NCBI GenBank assembly: GCA_000169995.1
Contig: AAZW01000042.1
Span: 1 to 43,042 of the forward strand
Origin: Vibrionales bacterium SWAT-3
GTDB taxonomy: Bacteria; Pseudomonadota; Gammaproteobacteria; Enterobacterales; Vibrionaceae
Reading direction: 5' to 3'
DNA length: 43,042 nt
Below the pieces are notes generated by a model. That model ran no database searches. It saw only the letters and a list, made by a program, of their open reading frames with translations, and had not been told where the DNA came from. The stretch's first letter is position 1, and each line of letters opens with the position of its first letter. The translations under genes and the position numbers were made by a program. This document shows positions 42,358 to 43,042 of the stretch, in pieces.

Positions 42358-43042
42358 TTATGCTTCGCCGTTTGAATCGCTGTTCGAATCTTCACGAACG
42401 TCGAACTCAACATGCCATTTCTGACCATTGTCAGTGGCAATCGCTTCTAGGTATAGAGTACCTAGCTCAGTAACGCGAGAAGCCAAAGTAACCGGAACCA
42501 CTTCACCTTCGCGACGGCCTTCAGAAACAGGCAGTGTCACTTGGATTTCAGGAAGCTCATCGAGCTCTTCTGGCGCCCAGTGATCAAGGTGAGTACCAGC
42601 TTGATCTTCACGGCGAGTTGTTGAACCGAAGAACTGGAAGTGAACTGGCTGACCAATCACTAGACCAAATTCTTGGCTAGGCACTTGAACGCTTGAGCCT
42701 TCTTCCATACCAAATGGTGCAACACATAGCGCCTCCATTGGAGGAGCCATACCTGGGATTGCAGGCATCGCGCTTTCAATACCTACGTAGTAAGCAGAAG
42801 CGATACCACCACGGATACGAACACCTTGACCACGACGCACCGCACCGTAGTAAGAAGCACCACTTGCAACGGCTAGGTCTAGGTCTAGGCCTGAAAGTTG
42901 TTTCGCAAATTCAGCGTCAGCATTGATCAGCCACTCGTTGATTGTGTCTGAAAGACGATCAGCAAGTAGGTTAGATTTTAGAACACCACCGTTGAACAGG
43001 ATTGCTGTTGGTTTGATGAAGTCAGCAGCAGGCGCTTCAGCA
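42358..43042 (-). CDS. Hsp70-family protein, C-terminal part (5' end beyond the window)
   Basis: Open from the window edge to the TAA at 42358, about 227 codons. The visible segment ILFNGGVLKSNLLADRL parallels GVLLNGGVFNSELVTERI of the neighbouring Hsp70, and VASGASYYGAVRRGQGVR continues the ATPase subdomain; a beta-rich part follows and ends in NSDSNGEA. It is a paralogue of the 946-residue gene, without the long C-terminal extension here. The GTG at 42840 is internal, not a start. Confidence 0.82.
   Translation of the reverse strand, partial: AEAPAADFIKPTAILFNGGVLKSNLLADRLSDTINEWLINADAEFAKQLSGLDLDLAVASGASYYGAVRRGQGVRIRGGIASAYYVGIESAMPAIPGMAPPMEALCVAPFGMEEGSSVQVPSQEFGLVIGQPVHFQFFGSTTRREDQAGTHLDHWAPEELDELPEIQVTLPVSEGRREGEVVPVTLASRVTELGTLYLEAIATDNGQKWHVEFDVREDSNSDSNGEA

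Overview
The window reads as ordinary chromosome from a marine Vibrio, most likely of the Splendidus clade. The basis is protein-level resemblance and gene order: aspC, an HD-GYP protein, asnS, sdaA/sdaC, pabB, a class I fumarase, ycjX-ycjF-tyrR and an H-NOX/HnoK pair. No rRNA, tRNA, CRISPR array or prophage was seen. Both window edges cut genes: serC on the left and an Hsp70-like gene on the right.

Layout. 1-2.7 kb: serC end, an AraC-type regulator, a small orphan gene and a frameshifted MOSC gene. 2.8-5.4 kb (minus): a CNBD-CBS-nucleotidyltransferase protein with a DEDD exonuclease. 5.5-9.2 kb: a small outer membrane barrel, aspC and a membrane HD-GYP phosphodiesterase. 9.5-11.8 kb: a small unknown gene, a MocR-type regulator and a small membrane protein, with a consensus CRP site and a direct repeat between them. 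11.9-15.4 kb: asnS, a 0.6-kb hairpin-rich gap and a SulP transporter whose start is frameshifted. 15.5-18.8 kb: a chemoreceptor with a periplasmic haem c motif, a SnoaL-like gene and a LysR regulator. 18.85-20.16 kb: an IS256-family element with a perfect 8-bp target duplication. 20.4-21.9 kb: a tyrosine-rich leader ORF in front of a TyrP-like transporter. 22.0-24.75 kb (minus): sdaA and an sdaC interrupted by an in-frame amber codon. 24.94-26.28 kb: an ISL3-family element, again with a perfect 8-bp duplication. 26.4-31.1 kb: a Nudix hydrolase, hnoX-hnoK and pabB. 31.3-38.8 kb: fumarase, a small membrane protein, ycjX, ycjF, tyrR, a GNAT acetyltransferase and a DUF2947-like gene. 39-43 kb: a small unknown gene and two tandem non-canonical Hsp70 genes.

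How it fits together. Much of the window concerns amino-acid economy: SerC, AspC, AsnS, a TyrP-like transporter, SdaA/SdaC, PabB, and TyrR as the aromatic regulator. The most interesting candidate is the leader ORF at about 20.50-20.67 kb. Its last 29 codons include six Tyr and four Phe, and it lies 87 nt upstream of the transporter gene behind a structured 5' UTR. This suggests an aromatic-sensing leader peptide (inference). Sensory genes form a second theme: H-NOX/HnoK for nitric oxide, a haem c chemoreceptor, HD-GYP and the CNBD/CBS protein.

Three genes are disrupted: MOSC and SulP by apparent 1-nt losses, sdaC by a stop codon. Two IS copies look recent. Real gene decay and assembly error cannot be told apart from the sequence alone.
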